From contig CAZZCG010000016.1 of the NCBI GenBank assembly GCA_964653145.1, forward strand, positions 15,787 to 79,786: 64,000 bases of DNA, given 5' to 3'. Position 1 is the first letter of the stretch; the number at the start of each line of letters is the position of its first letter. This stretch comes from Pseudocalidococcus sp964653145. GTDB lineage: Bacteria; Cyanobacteriota; Cyanobacteriia; Thermosynechococcales; Thermosynechococcaceae. Below the pieces are notes generated by a model. That model had not been told where the DNA came from, did not search any database, and saw nothing but the letters and a program-made list of their open reading frames with translations. Below, piece after piece: positions 36,737 through 45,289 of this stretch. Made by a program: the position numbers and the translations under genes.

Positions 36737-36770
36737 TGAGAGTAAAAATTATAATAACTGATCTCGAATA

Positions 36771-37862
36771 TTATATAGATTCAGACTTGATTAAATCAGC
36801 ATAAAATTTTATCTGCTTAGACAAGTTATGATTATAATACCAATAATAAGCATTGCTAGCAATAGTAGAAAGTATAGAACTAGAGCAAGAATTGAGGAAA
36901 CTATATTTTACGAAGTGAATATTTGGGTGAACAGTTTCCCTCGTAATTTCGTTATTACTTAAATTAATTGTGACAATACCGTGAGCACAATAAGAAGCAA
37001 AGACAGTTGACTTTTCTAAAAAACCATTGGAATAAATTAATCCATATTTTGCATTTGTCATAATCTCACTTATGTCAAAGTTTGATAATTTTCCTGTTTG
37101 AATAACTTTGGTGCCAGGAATAACAATTAAGCTGGAGTTAAAGGGATTTCCAATGTCTACAATTTCGTTGACTTCCAGTTTTTTGCATACTTCACTTATT
37201 TGAGTTGAGAAATTTGAATAGAGATATTCCCTTCGGGATGCGCTGCCAAAAACAATAAGCTGATTTTTTTTATCTTGAAATGGTTTTACGAGTTGAATTT
37301 CGCCAATATTTGAAAAAACAGGCTTAATATAGGATTTTGTTGCATATTTCTTATTGCTTTTTGTAATTTTATTCAAGGTGTGAAAATAATTTTGTGAATT
37401 TGTTATTAAGGTGTCTGAAATTTTGACTAGTCTAATTACTAGATTCTTCTGAATAGGACTTAGCCAAAATGAACTAGATAATGGAGAACCCTTAGCATAT
37501 AGCTCATGAAACATTGTTATTAGTTTATTACCACTTTGTCTTTTATATTTCTGAAGTGCTGAGATGAGCCAAATTGGACATCCTCTTTTTGCATACCCAT
37601 AGCCAACATAATGCAAGAGAACAATTTTGTAATCATTTATTGTTTTGAGAGTAGGACTAACTTGTCTTGATTCAATCGCCGTTACCTTAAAGTTATCGAT
37701 ATGTCCAGGCCTCTCTGAACTTATCCAATTAGGATTGCCAACTAAAAATTCGGTTTTTACCTCGTATTTGCTAAAAAGGGGCCGAGCAATATTTAGTGCG
37801 TAATCCCCGAGTCCATTAGTATCCGGGGGCAGACTTGGAACAATTTGCAGTATTTTGATCAT
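36771..37862 (-). CDS. Putative glycosyltransferase
   Basis: 363 residues from the ATG at 37862, opening MIKILQIVPSLPPDTNGLGDYALN, which looks like a GT-B acceptor-domain start with the G-x-G loop. The later part is unusual: LIVFGSASRREYL near 215 stands where the donor-phosphate loop would be, and the normal EX7E block is replaced by YGLIYSNGFLEKSTVFASYCAHGIVTINL. I call it a glycosyltransferase by fold pattern and context, but donor specificity and catalytic residues are unclear. Composition is among the most AT-rich in the window. Confidence 0.65.
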   Translation of the reverse strand: MIKILQIVPSLPPDTNGLGDYALNIARPLFSKYEVKTEFLVGNPNWISSERPGHIDNFKVTAIESRQVSPTLKTINDYKIVLLHYVGYGYAKRGCPIWLISALQKYKRQSGNKLITMFHELYAKGSPLSSSFWLSPIQKNLVIRLVKISDTLITNSQNYFHTLNKITKSNKKYATKSYIKPVFSNIGEIQLVKPFQDKKNQLIVFGSASRREYLYSNFSTQISEVCKKLEVNEIVDIGNPFNSSLIVIPGTKVIQTGKLSNFDISEIMTNAKYGLIYSNGFLEKSTVFASYCAHGIVTINLSNNEITRETVHPNIHFVKYSFLNSCSSSILSTIASNAYYWYYNHNLSKQIKFYADLIKSESI

Positions 37863-38464
37863 AGTAATATTATAGGTTATCTTTAACAAAATCTATAAAT
37901 GCTAATTGAAAGAAATCTGTGTTTAGCAAGAAAAATGTTAGTTGAATCTGAATATTGGTTGTTTAGTGCTTCAAAAATTTTAACAGTTATGTTGAATAAG
38001 CGATTTAAACAATTATTGAGTTGTTTCAAAGTTAGTATGAGCATTCGAGACTTGTCTTGTAAAGTTTTCGAATTGTTTTCGCTTTTGCTTAAATGAACTT
38101 TGTTGCTGAGCGTAAAACATTAATAGGATAAGTTTTCTCAATGCCCTGAATTATTAGCATTTACTTGACTTAATTGTTCGTAAATATGCGAGAGTGAAAA
38201 TGATAATATACGATCTCAAATTACCAAAGTTGTTGCTTGGATAAATAACTAATTTATCCAATCATATTTTTTCTAAACTCAAAGAAATCCCTGTTTGTTT
38301 TAGAATAATTACTTTTGTTGTGCTTTGAAAGCCTAATTGATAGGCACTATTTTATGATCGTGTTTGTTTTCGCAAGTGATAAAGATTTATCTCAATGCAT
38401 ATTATCAGTTCCAGATGGGTATATAAGTATAGTGCTAGTAAATAGTTGATGAGCAGATTCTACT
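37863..38464. other. AT-rich divergent spacer inside the polysaccharide locus
   Basis: About 600 bases, strongly AT-rich. A 65-codon open frame at 37899-38096 shows no family resemblance. A short palindrome GCCTA/TAGGC with a five-base loop lies near 38331. This is the largest promoter-bearing gap in the locus, separating the glycosyltransferase half from the forward acyltransferase gene. Confidence 0.4.
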
Positions 38465-38953
38465 ATGAATGTACGGGATATTTTTTTTCGATTATTGGGT
38501 CGAATTCTAAACGAATATGATAGATTTAAAATCAATGATATGAAAAAAAGATTTAAATATTGTGGTAATAATGTGACAATTTATCAATCATGTACTATCA
38601 ATGGAGTTAATTTCTTGGTGCTAGGAGATAATATCACAATTAATGAGCATACTCACATTTACGCCCACGGAGGAGTTACGGTTGGAGACAATACTCTGAT
38701 TGCTGCTAACTGTGTAATTTCAAGTGTTACGCATCCAATTACTTCGAAAAATAGATATCATGATGCGAGTATTCGTAGTTCGATAGTTATTGGTAACAAT
38801 GTTTGGATTTGTGCAGGTGCAATTATCTTGCCCGGAGTAACAATTGGCGATAATTCAATTGTAGGTGCTGGTGCTGTTGTAACAACTGATGTTCCAAGTA
38901 ACTCAATTTACGCTGGTGTTCCTGCAAAGTTATTGAAAAAAATTGAATTTTAA
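38465..38953 (+). CDS. Maltose/galactoside acetyltransferase-like hexapeptide protein
   Basis: 162 residues. After a basic N-terminus come left-handed beta-helix repeats: LGDNITINEHTHIYA, VGDNTLIAANCVIS, IGNNVWICAGAIILPG, IGDNSIVGAGAVVTTDVPSN and the closing YAGVPAKLLKKI. SVTHPI carries the probable catalytic histidine. It should O-acetylate a sugar using acetyl-CoA. It is the only plus-strand gene between 29 and 49 kb and ends just 8 bases from the convergent DUF115-like gene, a sign of separate insertion or local inversion. Confidence 0.9.
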   Translation: MNVRDIFFRLLGRILNEYDRFKINDMKKRFKYCGNNVTIYQSCTINGVNFLVLGDNITINEHTHIYAHGGVTVGDNTLIAANCVISSVTHPITSKNRYHDASIRSSIVIGNNVWICAGAIILPGVTIGDNSIVGAGAVVTTDVPSNSIYAGVPAKLLKKIEF

Positions 38954-38961
38954 TAAGTCGG

Positions 38962-39777
38962 TTATATAGAATCTTCAAGCCATTGTTCTAACGAACTTCT
39001 AGGAAAGACTTCTAAATATCCACCTTCAGTGCAATTAATGATCCTTCCACCATTGAACTGATAAGCTGCTTGAGCAATAGTGTAACCTAGTTCTAATGCT
39101 GCTATATTGGAAACTTGCCAATTTTGCCCAGGTTCAACATATCTAGAATCAAAATGATTGTTATCTTTTTCAAGATTAGTTTCAATAGCTCCATATGTTT
39201 TTTTAGTTTTGTAGTTATGGTCGCAGCCAATAATTGCAACATCTCTAAAGCCCATATGTAGTGCTAACTGTAAGGCAACGTAAGTCACTGTTCCAGAAGT
39301 ACCAATATTCCATGAGCAATCTTGTGCATACGAAAATGAGTCCAAGTATGAAGAGTACAGGTATGTTGTTTGATTTTTCTTCAACATTTTTTTCGCAAAC
39401 TTGTGAGAAAGGAACAAAGGTATTTCGGTTGAATTATAAAATTGCAGATTTTGCTGAAATACTATCGGATCAACACACACAATAGACGAAGGGCGAAATT
39501 CTGATTTATCAAATAAAAGATTAATCTTATTTAGACCAAAAGTATATATATCATGAATTTGTGACAGATTGCTTTTTAAAAGTGAGGGGCCATTACAAAT
39601 AATTATAGCTTTCTGGTTTTTAAATTTATTTCTTAGATGATTTAGATTGGTTCTGGATTGCATTGATTGAGGAGTGATGTCCCACACAATTCTTTTACTA
39701 ATTTCTAAAAAACATCTTATGAAGCCACGATAGGGGTTAATATCTTTACGTTGGTACGAAAAAGGATTATTGGTCAT
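38962..39777 (-). CDS. DUF115/MptE-like protein, possible glycan-transferring enzyme
   Basis: 271 residues. Visible pattern: AIIICNGPSLLKSNL near 55, FGLNKINLLF near 80, SIVCVDPIV near 100, then SGTVTYVALQLALHMGF and DVAIIGCDHNYK near 165-190. This matches the PF01973 family (MptE-like, also the core of Campylobacter-type motility accessory factors), whose fold is related to sialyltransferases and to nucleotide-binding kinases. Next to a CMP-sugar synthetase, a transferase using a CMP-activated keto sugar is an attractive inference. It starts three bases after the HAD gene, so the two are translationally coupled. Confidence 0.7.
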   Translation of the reverse strand: MTNNPFSYQRKDINPYRGFIRCFLEISKRIVWDITPQSMQSRTNLNHLRNKFKNQKAIIICNGPSLLKSNLSQIHDIYTFGLNKINLLFDKSEFRPSSIVCVDPIVFQQNLQFYNSTEIPLFLSHKFAKKMLKKNQTTYLYSSYLDSFSYAQDCSWNIGTSGTVTYVALQLALHMGFRDVAIIGCDHNYKTKKTYGAIETNLEKDNNHFDSRYVEPGQNWQVSNIAALELGYTIAQAAYQFNGGRIINCTEGGYLEVFPRSSLEQWLEDSI

Positions 39778-39780
39778 CGT

Positions 39781-40431
39781 TTAGTCCATCAATTGTGAAA
39801 TGTTTAGAATAGATTCAATTTTTTGAGAAATAACGAAATTTTTCCAATCTTTTAGCTCGGTCCATTCTGAAACAAAAAGAAAATCAACATCGTAGCTTAA
39901 AGCCACCTCACAGTCATATCTACTATCTCCCAAAAATAGACATGGACGACTAATATTTGCATTACTAAACTCCCTTTTAAAAATGTCAATCTTACTATCT
40001 GGGCTACCAAAAATTCCACCATCAAAGAAGTGATCAATACCTCTAAGCTTAAATATTTCTCTAAGTTCAACCTGGCTGCCTCCAGATATAACAAGCCATT
40101 TCGTACTGGGTAGCATTTCTCTCAGTTGCTGAAGCCCACCAGCCGTATCACATGTTAATAAGCCATCTTTAACTAAGTGAGAATAGGACTGGAGCAGAGA
40201 ATTTAATTCTTCCGGTTCAACAGTTACTCCCACGATATGCTGAAGAAAGTGTTCAAATTTACGATATCGAGAAATTCCACCATTCTGAGTATGATAATTA
40301 ACCATGGCTTTGGCCATTGATTCGCCATATGACAAAGTGGCTTGGTAGAAAGCCTGTGTTTTAATGCTATTCGAATCAAGAATAACACCATCGCAATCGA
40401 AAATTAGAGTTCTATAGTCTTCTAAAATCAT
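39781..40431 (-). CDS. HAD-family phosphatase
   Basis: 216 residues. HAD motif I is FDCDGVILDSN at residues 10-20, motif II VISGGSQ near 115, motif III lysine near SKIDIFK, and motif IV FLGDSRYDCEVA near 170. A helical cap between motifs I and II marks it as a subclass I member (phosphoglycolate-phosphatase-like). In this context it probably dephosphorylates a sugar- or keto-acid-phosphate before CMP activation, as KdsC and NeuB-pathway phosphatases do in other organisms. The substrate is inferred from neighbours only. Confidence 0.85.
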   Translation of the reverse strand: MILEDYRTLIFDCDGVILDSNSIKTQAFYQATLSYGESMAKAMVNYHTQNGGISRYRKFEHFLQHIVGVTVEPEELNSLLQSYSHLVKDGLLTCDTAGGLQQLREMLPSTKWLVISGGSQVELREIFKLRGIDHFFDGGIFGSPDSKIDIFKREFSNANISRPCLFLGDSRYDCEVALSYDVDFLFVSEWTELKDWKNFVISQKIESILNISQLMD

Positions 40432-40657
40432 TTTTAAAATTAATTTTTGCCTGGTTAGTTAAAGGATGTTTTCTTGAATAAGATTCTCGTCTGTCAGTAA
40501 ATTAAGAATTATGGATTATTTGTTGCTCTACACAGTTTAGGTAAAACAACTTATGGAAGAGAGTTTTTCCAGAACTTAAAATTTACTATGTTTATTATAA
40601 ATATATCACGTTACAAAAAACGAAAAACTTAAAGGCCGAGTATGTTCTAATCATTAA

Positions 40658-41344
40658 TCAAAGTGTTGCAATTCCAGCGTTCACCATACATTCTGCAAAT
40701 ACAAAGTCTTCTGGCCAGTCGATATCAAAACCTTTAAGTTTGCTAAGCTCATATATAAATGGTTTATTTCCAATGCGGTCATTAAAGATCTTGTAATTAC
40801 AAGAATGATTTAAGAAGATTCCACTATTGATTTCGTAGATAGGCATTAGAGTCTGAGTTCTTGGCCACTTTTCAGTAGTTCTATCGTAATTAATTGGCTT
40901 GTTCCTATCCCATAAAAAACTATGAATTGGGGTTGCTGTCATCAAGGAATCGTAACCATTCTTTAAAGAATCAAGATAACACTCTAATATGTTTGTGTAA
41001 TCTTGGGTTGTTATAAATGGGGAGGTAACATGAGTCCAGAGAATATGAGCATCGGGAATCAAATCAAGAGCATGAGATATTAAATGATCAGTGCTTGTTT
41101 TATTTAAAGCAAGTGCTTCAATCCGTCTATGAAGAAGTAATTTTGAATTATTTAGTTGAGATGCAAAATCTAAGATTTCATCATCATTTGAAGATAAAAC
41201 TATCTGATCGACTAAACTCACATTCAATAGCTGTTCAAGTTTTACCTGAATTAACCCCTGTGAATAAGTCGCAAAAGGCTTAATGTTTTTGCGAGGGACT
41301 CTTTCACTACCTTTTCTGCACGGTAAAAAACATTTGATAGGCAT
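40658..41344 (-). CDS. CMP-N-acylneuraminate (acidic keto sugar) cytidylyltransferase homologue
   Basis: 228 residues. The N-terminus MPIKCFLPCRKGSERVPRKN matches the CTP-binding loop of CMP-sialic acid and related synthetases (xxARxGSxRxPxKN). Further on, ILWTHVTSPFITTQDY near 105 and FDIDWPEDFVFAE near the end, the metal-binding acid region, follow the family pattern. It should activate a 2-keto-3-deoxy sugar acid (nonulosonic, octulosonic or related) with CTP. No neuB-type synthase was found; the sugar may come from the aldolase whose stop codon is two bases upstream. Confidence 0.88.
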   Translation of the reverse strand: MPIKCFLPCRKGSERVPRKNIKPFATYSQGLIQVKLEQLLNVSLVDQIVLSSNDDEILDFASQLNNSKLLLHRRIEALALNKTSTDHLISHALDLIPDAHILWTHVTSPFITTQDYTNILECYLDSLKNGYDSLMTATPIHSFLWDRNKPINYDRTTEKWPRTQTLMPIYEINSGIFLNHSCNYKIFNDRIGNKPFIYELSKLKGFDIDWPEDFVFAECMVNAGIATL

Positions 41345-41346
41345 TA

Positions 41347-42966
41347 TTAACCCATTAATAAGCTGTAGACGCTTTTTGAAGGAATGTCATAGCGAGTATT
41401 TGTAATTGCTAACACTGGTAACGAATTATAGCTTTTTGTGTACAAATGTAGCAATTGATTCATTTCACCATTACGAGAATCTCCTTCGCTATATCCATCA
41501 AATCCAGCTAGTAAAATGTTCGTTGCCTTTCCACTTGTCGCAACTGCTAGCGCATAGGCTACAACCATAGAGTTTGGTAGCACACAAAAGGTTTCCTGAA
41601 AATCAAATTGACCAGGCTGCACCATTATTCCGAAATCCAAAAGTTTTTTGCCTTGAAATTCCTCACATATATCGTCCGGTAGCATCGAAGCTGGGGTAAT
41701 TAATGGTTGGGGCAAGAGTTTATGTTCAGCGCAATCAGCTAAAAGGCGTACCGGATGGCAAGCAGCCCGGAGATTTATCAACTCAGGTGCTACTGATGTT
41801 TGAGTATTCAACGCAATCACGATTGGTTGATAGTGTCGAATATAGTCCTCAATGGCCCGTTGATGTCGAGCGACCCCAGGCCCAGTACCTAGGATCAAAA
41901 CTTCCTTACCTGATGCTAAACTCGCTGGTGACCATGTTCCAACTGGCTCGCCTACATAGAAATGTCGGGATGCATCGAGAGTGTTCAAACTAAATTTTTT
42001 ACCACCAGACAGCTTCAAATGGTCGATTGCTGCTAACACATCCTCATCGGTATAGCGCGCATCCTGGAGCATGGACTGAATATAAGTCGGATGAATGCCA
42101 TACTTGCCTGCCAGATAATAATAGGTGTTAGGCCCCCAACCACATTCTTGCTGCATTGGACCAAAATACTCACGAATCAGAGTCATTAATGGCGTGATAT
42201 TCGAGGGCCTCTCCGGTCGTAAATCAGCTAACTCAACTGCTAAATATTCTGTCTGAACGTTACCAGCCCCTCGCCCCATCCCTGTTACTGTGCTATCAAG
42301 CCACGTCACCCCATCTTCGATGGCCTGGAGGCAATTAGCTAAGGCACGTCCCATGTTGTTGTGAGTGTGAATCCCTAACTCTCCTGTCCAACTGGAACGT
42401 AAGGCCCAAATGATTTCGCTCGTTTGTTTGGGATCCATACTGCCCATACTGTCTGCAAAATATAAAACATCTAGATCATATTGGCTGGCTAGCCGTGAAG
42501 CTTCTTCCACTTCAGCCAAGGTTCGATCGGCAATTTGCATCAGATTGATGCCGACTTGGTAGCCCTGTTCTTTGAGCCACTGGCAGCCATCTAGTGTGGT
42601 CTCAAATTCATAAAAATGGCAAGGAATTCGAACCAGAGAAACTGGAGAGTCTGCTGCTGGGCCGAAAAACTGGGCTAAAGCTGATACAACCCCCTCAGAA
42701 TAGCCAACCACCTCACTGGCATTGACCATCACTCCCAACTTCAAACCAGCGGCAATTGGCAAACTGCTAATAAATTGATCTGTCGTGTAGGCACAGCCCC
42801 CCAGAAACTCATCCTTTGGAAAACTGCGAAATCCCAGTTCAACATAGTCGGCACCAATTGCTACCATCGACTTGAGATAGGATTCGATTAAATCTATATC
42901 AAAATCCCAAGAATTATAGTAGCCTCCATCACGGAGCGTACAGTCAAGTAGTGTAAGATTTTTCAC
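41347..42966 (-). CDS. HMGL-like aldolase with C-terminal DUF115-like domain
   Basis: 539 residues from a GTG at 42966 with AGGAG seven bases upstream. Residues 1 to about 320 form a DRE-TIM barrel: LLDCTLRDGGYYNSWDF (metal and substrate acids), FADSMGSMD, and GIHTHNNMGRALAN (metal histidines). This is the family of 4-hydroxy-2-oxovalerate aldolase and isopropylmalate synthase. The remaining 200 residues are not usual: EVLILGTGPGVARHQ, IVIALNTQTS, and ILLAGFDGYSEGDSR repeat the block order of the DUF115-like gene in this locus. The reaction is probably an aldol condensation giving a 2-keto acid that the following CMP-synthetase activates. Exact substrate unknown. Confidence 0.78.
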   Translation of the reverse strand: MKNLTLLDCTLRDGGYYNSWDFDIDLIESYLKSMVAIGADYVELGFRSFPKDEFLGGCAYTTDQFISSLPIAAGLKLGVMVNASEVVGYSEGVVSALAQFFGPAADSPVSLVRIPCHFYEFETTLDGCQWLKEQGYQVGINLMQIADRTLAEVEEASRLASQYDLDVLYFADSMGSMDPKQTSEIIWALRSSWTGELGIHTHNNMGRALANCLQAIEDGVTWLDSTVTGMGRGAGNVQTEYLAVELADLRPERPSNITPLMTLIREYFGPMQQECGWGPNTYYYLAGKYGIHPTYIQSMLQDARYTDEDVLAAIDHLKLSGGKKFSLNTLDASRHFYVGEPVGTWSPASLASGKEVLILGTGPGVARHQRAIEDYIRHYQPIVIALNTQTSVAPELINLRAACHPVRLLADCAEHKLLPQPLITPASMLPDDICEEFQGKKLLDFGIMVQPGQFDFQETFCVLPNSMVVAYALAVATSGKATNILLAGFDGYSEGDSRNGEMNQLLHLYTKSYNSLPVLAITNTRYDIPSKSVYSLLMG

Positions 42967-43456
42967 AAAATTACTCCTGTAATGGAAAAGGACTGACGAT
43001 GCAAAAAACTCACAACCATAAAAGAATATTTTAAAAAAAAAGTTACTAGCTGAAGTAAGATTAGCTTTATCAAAAATCCTCTGCAGATTGGTAAAGGATA
43101 CATTTTAAGGAATAATAGTAGCATTAGAGTCGCTTAAAAAAAGCATATACGCATTCTAGTAATATTCTGAAAATTTTAAATTTATATATGCACAATATTT
43201 GAGTGTAGGTAGTAGGTAGGGGGGGGAGACATAGCCATTCAGTTAAACTATCTAGTCTTCATTATTCTCGGAAGCTTCAATCAAAAAACTAATTAATCAG
43301 GTCATTGAGATTTAATTCATTAAAATTTTATTCATAAAAGTTTTTCTTGACCGCCTTTTCTCACACAGGTAATAGTCGATGTCGTAGACACTAGTGTCAA
43401 CAGATTTATTGAATTGCCAATTATCAATCCTATTCTCCTGAGTAATCTTTCGAGTA
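42967..43456. other. AT-rich intergenic region with G8 tract
   Basis: About 490 bases between the ABC exporter stop and the aldolase start. It holds a run of eight G residues near 43220 embedded in a GTAGGTAGTAGGTAG sequence, but no supported gene. An 81-codon frame that overlaps the exporter 3' end (43312-43557) is not convincing. The promoter of the aldolase-CMP synthetase operon probably lies here. Confidence 0.4.
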
Positions 43457-45289
43457 TTACTTTTCTTGAAAACCATTGCCGGTATTATTTTCCATTTGAG
43501 CAAGTTTGACAAAATCTGGTGAAAATTGCAATAGCTCATCATACGTACCGTGAGCAATTAATTTTCCGTGCTGCAATAAAAATATAATGTCACAGTTCTG
43601 AATGGTAGAAAGCCGATGGGCAATCATAATTAATGTCACCTCTCGAGTAGCCTCAGAAATAGCTGTCATCAATTTGGCTTCAGTTTCGTTATCCAACGCA
43701 CTTGTAGCCTCATCAAAAATTAATATATTAGCTTGCTTATAAAGTGCTCGAGCAATCCCTAGGCGTTGTCGTTGTCCTCCAGATAATTTAATACCACGCT
43801 CCCCTATTTGTTCCTGATATCCTGTTGGATACGCTTCAATTAAGTCGGCAATCTGAGCTTGTCTTGCTGCCCATTGAACCCGACCATGATCAATAAGATC
43901 GAGTGGGACGCCAAAGGCAATATTTTCAGCAAAACTGGCATCCCGCAAATAGATGAACTGGGGTACATGAGCTAATTGTGACTGCCAGGCCTGGAGGATT
44001 TGGTCATTGGACAAATCATGACTTGTTACTAAGACCTTTCCTTGTGTTGGATGTAACAAACCTAAAATTAAATCAATAGTTGTACTTTTACCACTACCCG
44101 TTGTACCAACAAATGCAACTCGACTTCTTTTAGGGATGATAAAGTTTAAGTCTTTCAGAACCCAATCTTGATCAGAGTGATATTTAAAACTCACGTTCTG
44201 AAATATAATGGCACCGCCATTAATGTCTGTCACATCAATGTAATTAAGTTTATTCTTCTGAGCTTTGCTTTCTTTAACGAAAGGCAAGACTTTATTAATT
44301 GAGGCTTGAGAACTTTTAATTGTAGCAAAGCTACTAAAGCAAGTCTGAAGGGGTTGAAGAATTCTGTATGCTCCAAGAGCGATCGAGCCCAGTAAAGGTA
44401 ACTGAGATTCAATTCCCTTACCGTTAAAAAACATGAACAAGGAAATCAAAATAATCAAAATCATTGACAATGATTCGATAATATACCGGGGTGTCGTAGC
44501 TTTGAAATTAATTCGGAATGAACTTAGTCGATATTGCCTATATAACTTACTGTAAGCATGTAAAAAAATATTCTGACTGCGATCTATGATAATGTCTCTT
44601 ATCCCGCCAATCCCCTCTTGAGCTAACTGAAGACTGCTACGATAGTTTTTTGTTCGGGATAAGCCTTCTTGATAGAGCGTTGCGCGAGTCAATTGGAAGA
44701 TTACCCAATATGAAAACAACATAATTATTGAGATGGAAATCATTATTCCTGGTGAAATACTTAGCAGGGATATTCCTAATGCGATTACAATTAAAGAATT
44801 GGAAAACAATCCTAAAATGCCGGTTATAACAACACTAACTTGATCAATGTCTTGAAACATTAGTCCAATAATAAAGCTACTGTTCTGATCTAAGTGCCAA
44901 GCATAAGGACGGAATAACACGTTTTGAAAAACAAGGCTAGATAGATCACTTGAAATTAGTGCTCCCAGCTTTAGCTGACCTAGACTTACCAATATTCTCA
45001 AACCTGCACTCATGGCCGATGCCAGAATAAATCCCAGGCCCAATCCCAAAATTAATACTCCAGGTTCTAAATTTGAAACAAAAGGTAAATAAACAGCTAC
45101 TTTTTGTGACCCAACTGTCGGGTTTGCTAAAACGTCAAGGAAAAAAATTAATGTCGCTAGATTACTAACTTCTGCAACTGATGCAGCCAGGCTTAAAAAC
45201 TGTTGAATCATTAACTGAAAGCGACGACGAGGGGAAAGAAACGCCCATACTAACTTCAAAGTGTTTAAATTTTTTTTGATATTGCTCAA
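43457..45289 (-). CDS. Full-length ABC exporter (MsbA/PglK-like)
   Basis: 610 residues: an N-terminal six-helix membrane domain (about 1-330) fused to an ATPase domain. Walker A is GTTGSGKST near 394, signature LSGGQRQR near 499, Walker B ILIFDEATSALD near 518 and the switch histidine in IAHRLSTI. Such half-transporters dimerise and export lipids, lipid-linked sugars or peptides. In this locus, with no Wzx flippase recognised, it is the best candidate for flipping the undecaprenyl-linked repeat unit, as PglK does in Campylobacter. The start is a TTG at 45289; the next ATG is 26 codons in and would delete the first helix region. Confidence 0.88.
   Translation of the reverse strand: MSNIKKNLNTLKLVWAFLSPRRRFQLMIQQFLSLAASVAEVSNLATLIFFLDVLANPTVGSQKVAVYLPFVSNLEPGVLILGLGLGFILASAMSAGLRILVSLGQLKLGALISSDLSSLVFQNVLFRPYAWHLDQNSSFIIGLMFQDIDQVSVVITGILGLFSNSLIVIALGISLLSISPGIMISISIIMLFSYWVIFQLTRATLYQEGLSRTKNYRSSLQLAQEGIGGIRDIIIDRSQNIFLHAYSKLYRQYRLSSFRINFKATTPRYIIESLSMILIILISLFMFFNGKGIESQLPLLGSIALGAYRILQPLQTCFSSFATIKSSQASINKVLPFVKESKAQKNKLNYIDVTDINGGAIIFQNVSFKYHSDQDWVLKDLNFIIPKRSRVAFVGTTGSGKSTTIDLILGLLHPTQGKVLVTSHDLSNDQILQAWQSQLAHVPQFIYLRDASFAENIAFGVPLDLIDHGRVQWAARQAQIADLIEAYPTGYQEQIGERGIKLSGGQRQRLGIARALYKQANILIFDEATSALDNETEAKLMTAISEATREVTLIMIAHRLSTIQNCDIIFLLQHGKLIAHGTYDELLQFSPDFVKLAQMENNTGNGFQEK

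Noticed and set aside
37899..38096. 65-codon plus-strand frame in the AT-rich spacer
   Set aside because: No recognisable motif and no upstream ribosome site; likely chance in AT-rich DNA.
43312..43557. 81-codon minus-strand frame after the ABC exporter
   Set aside because: It overlaps the exporter 3' end in another frame and shows no family features.
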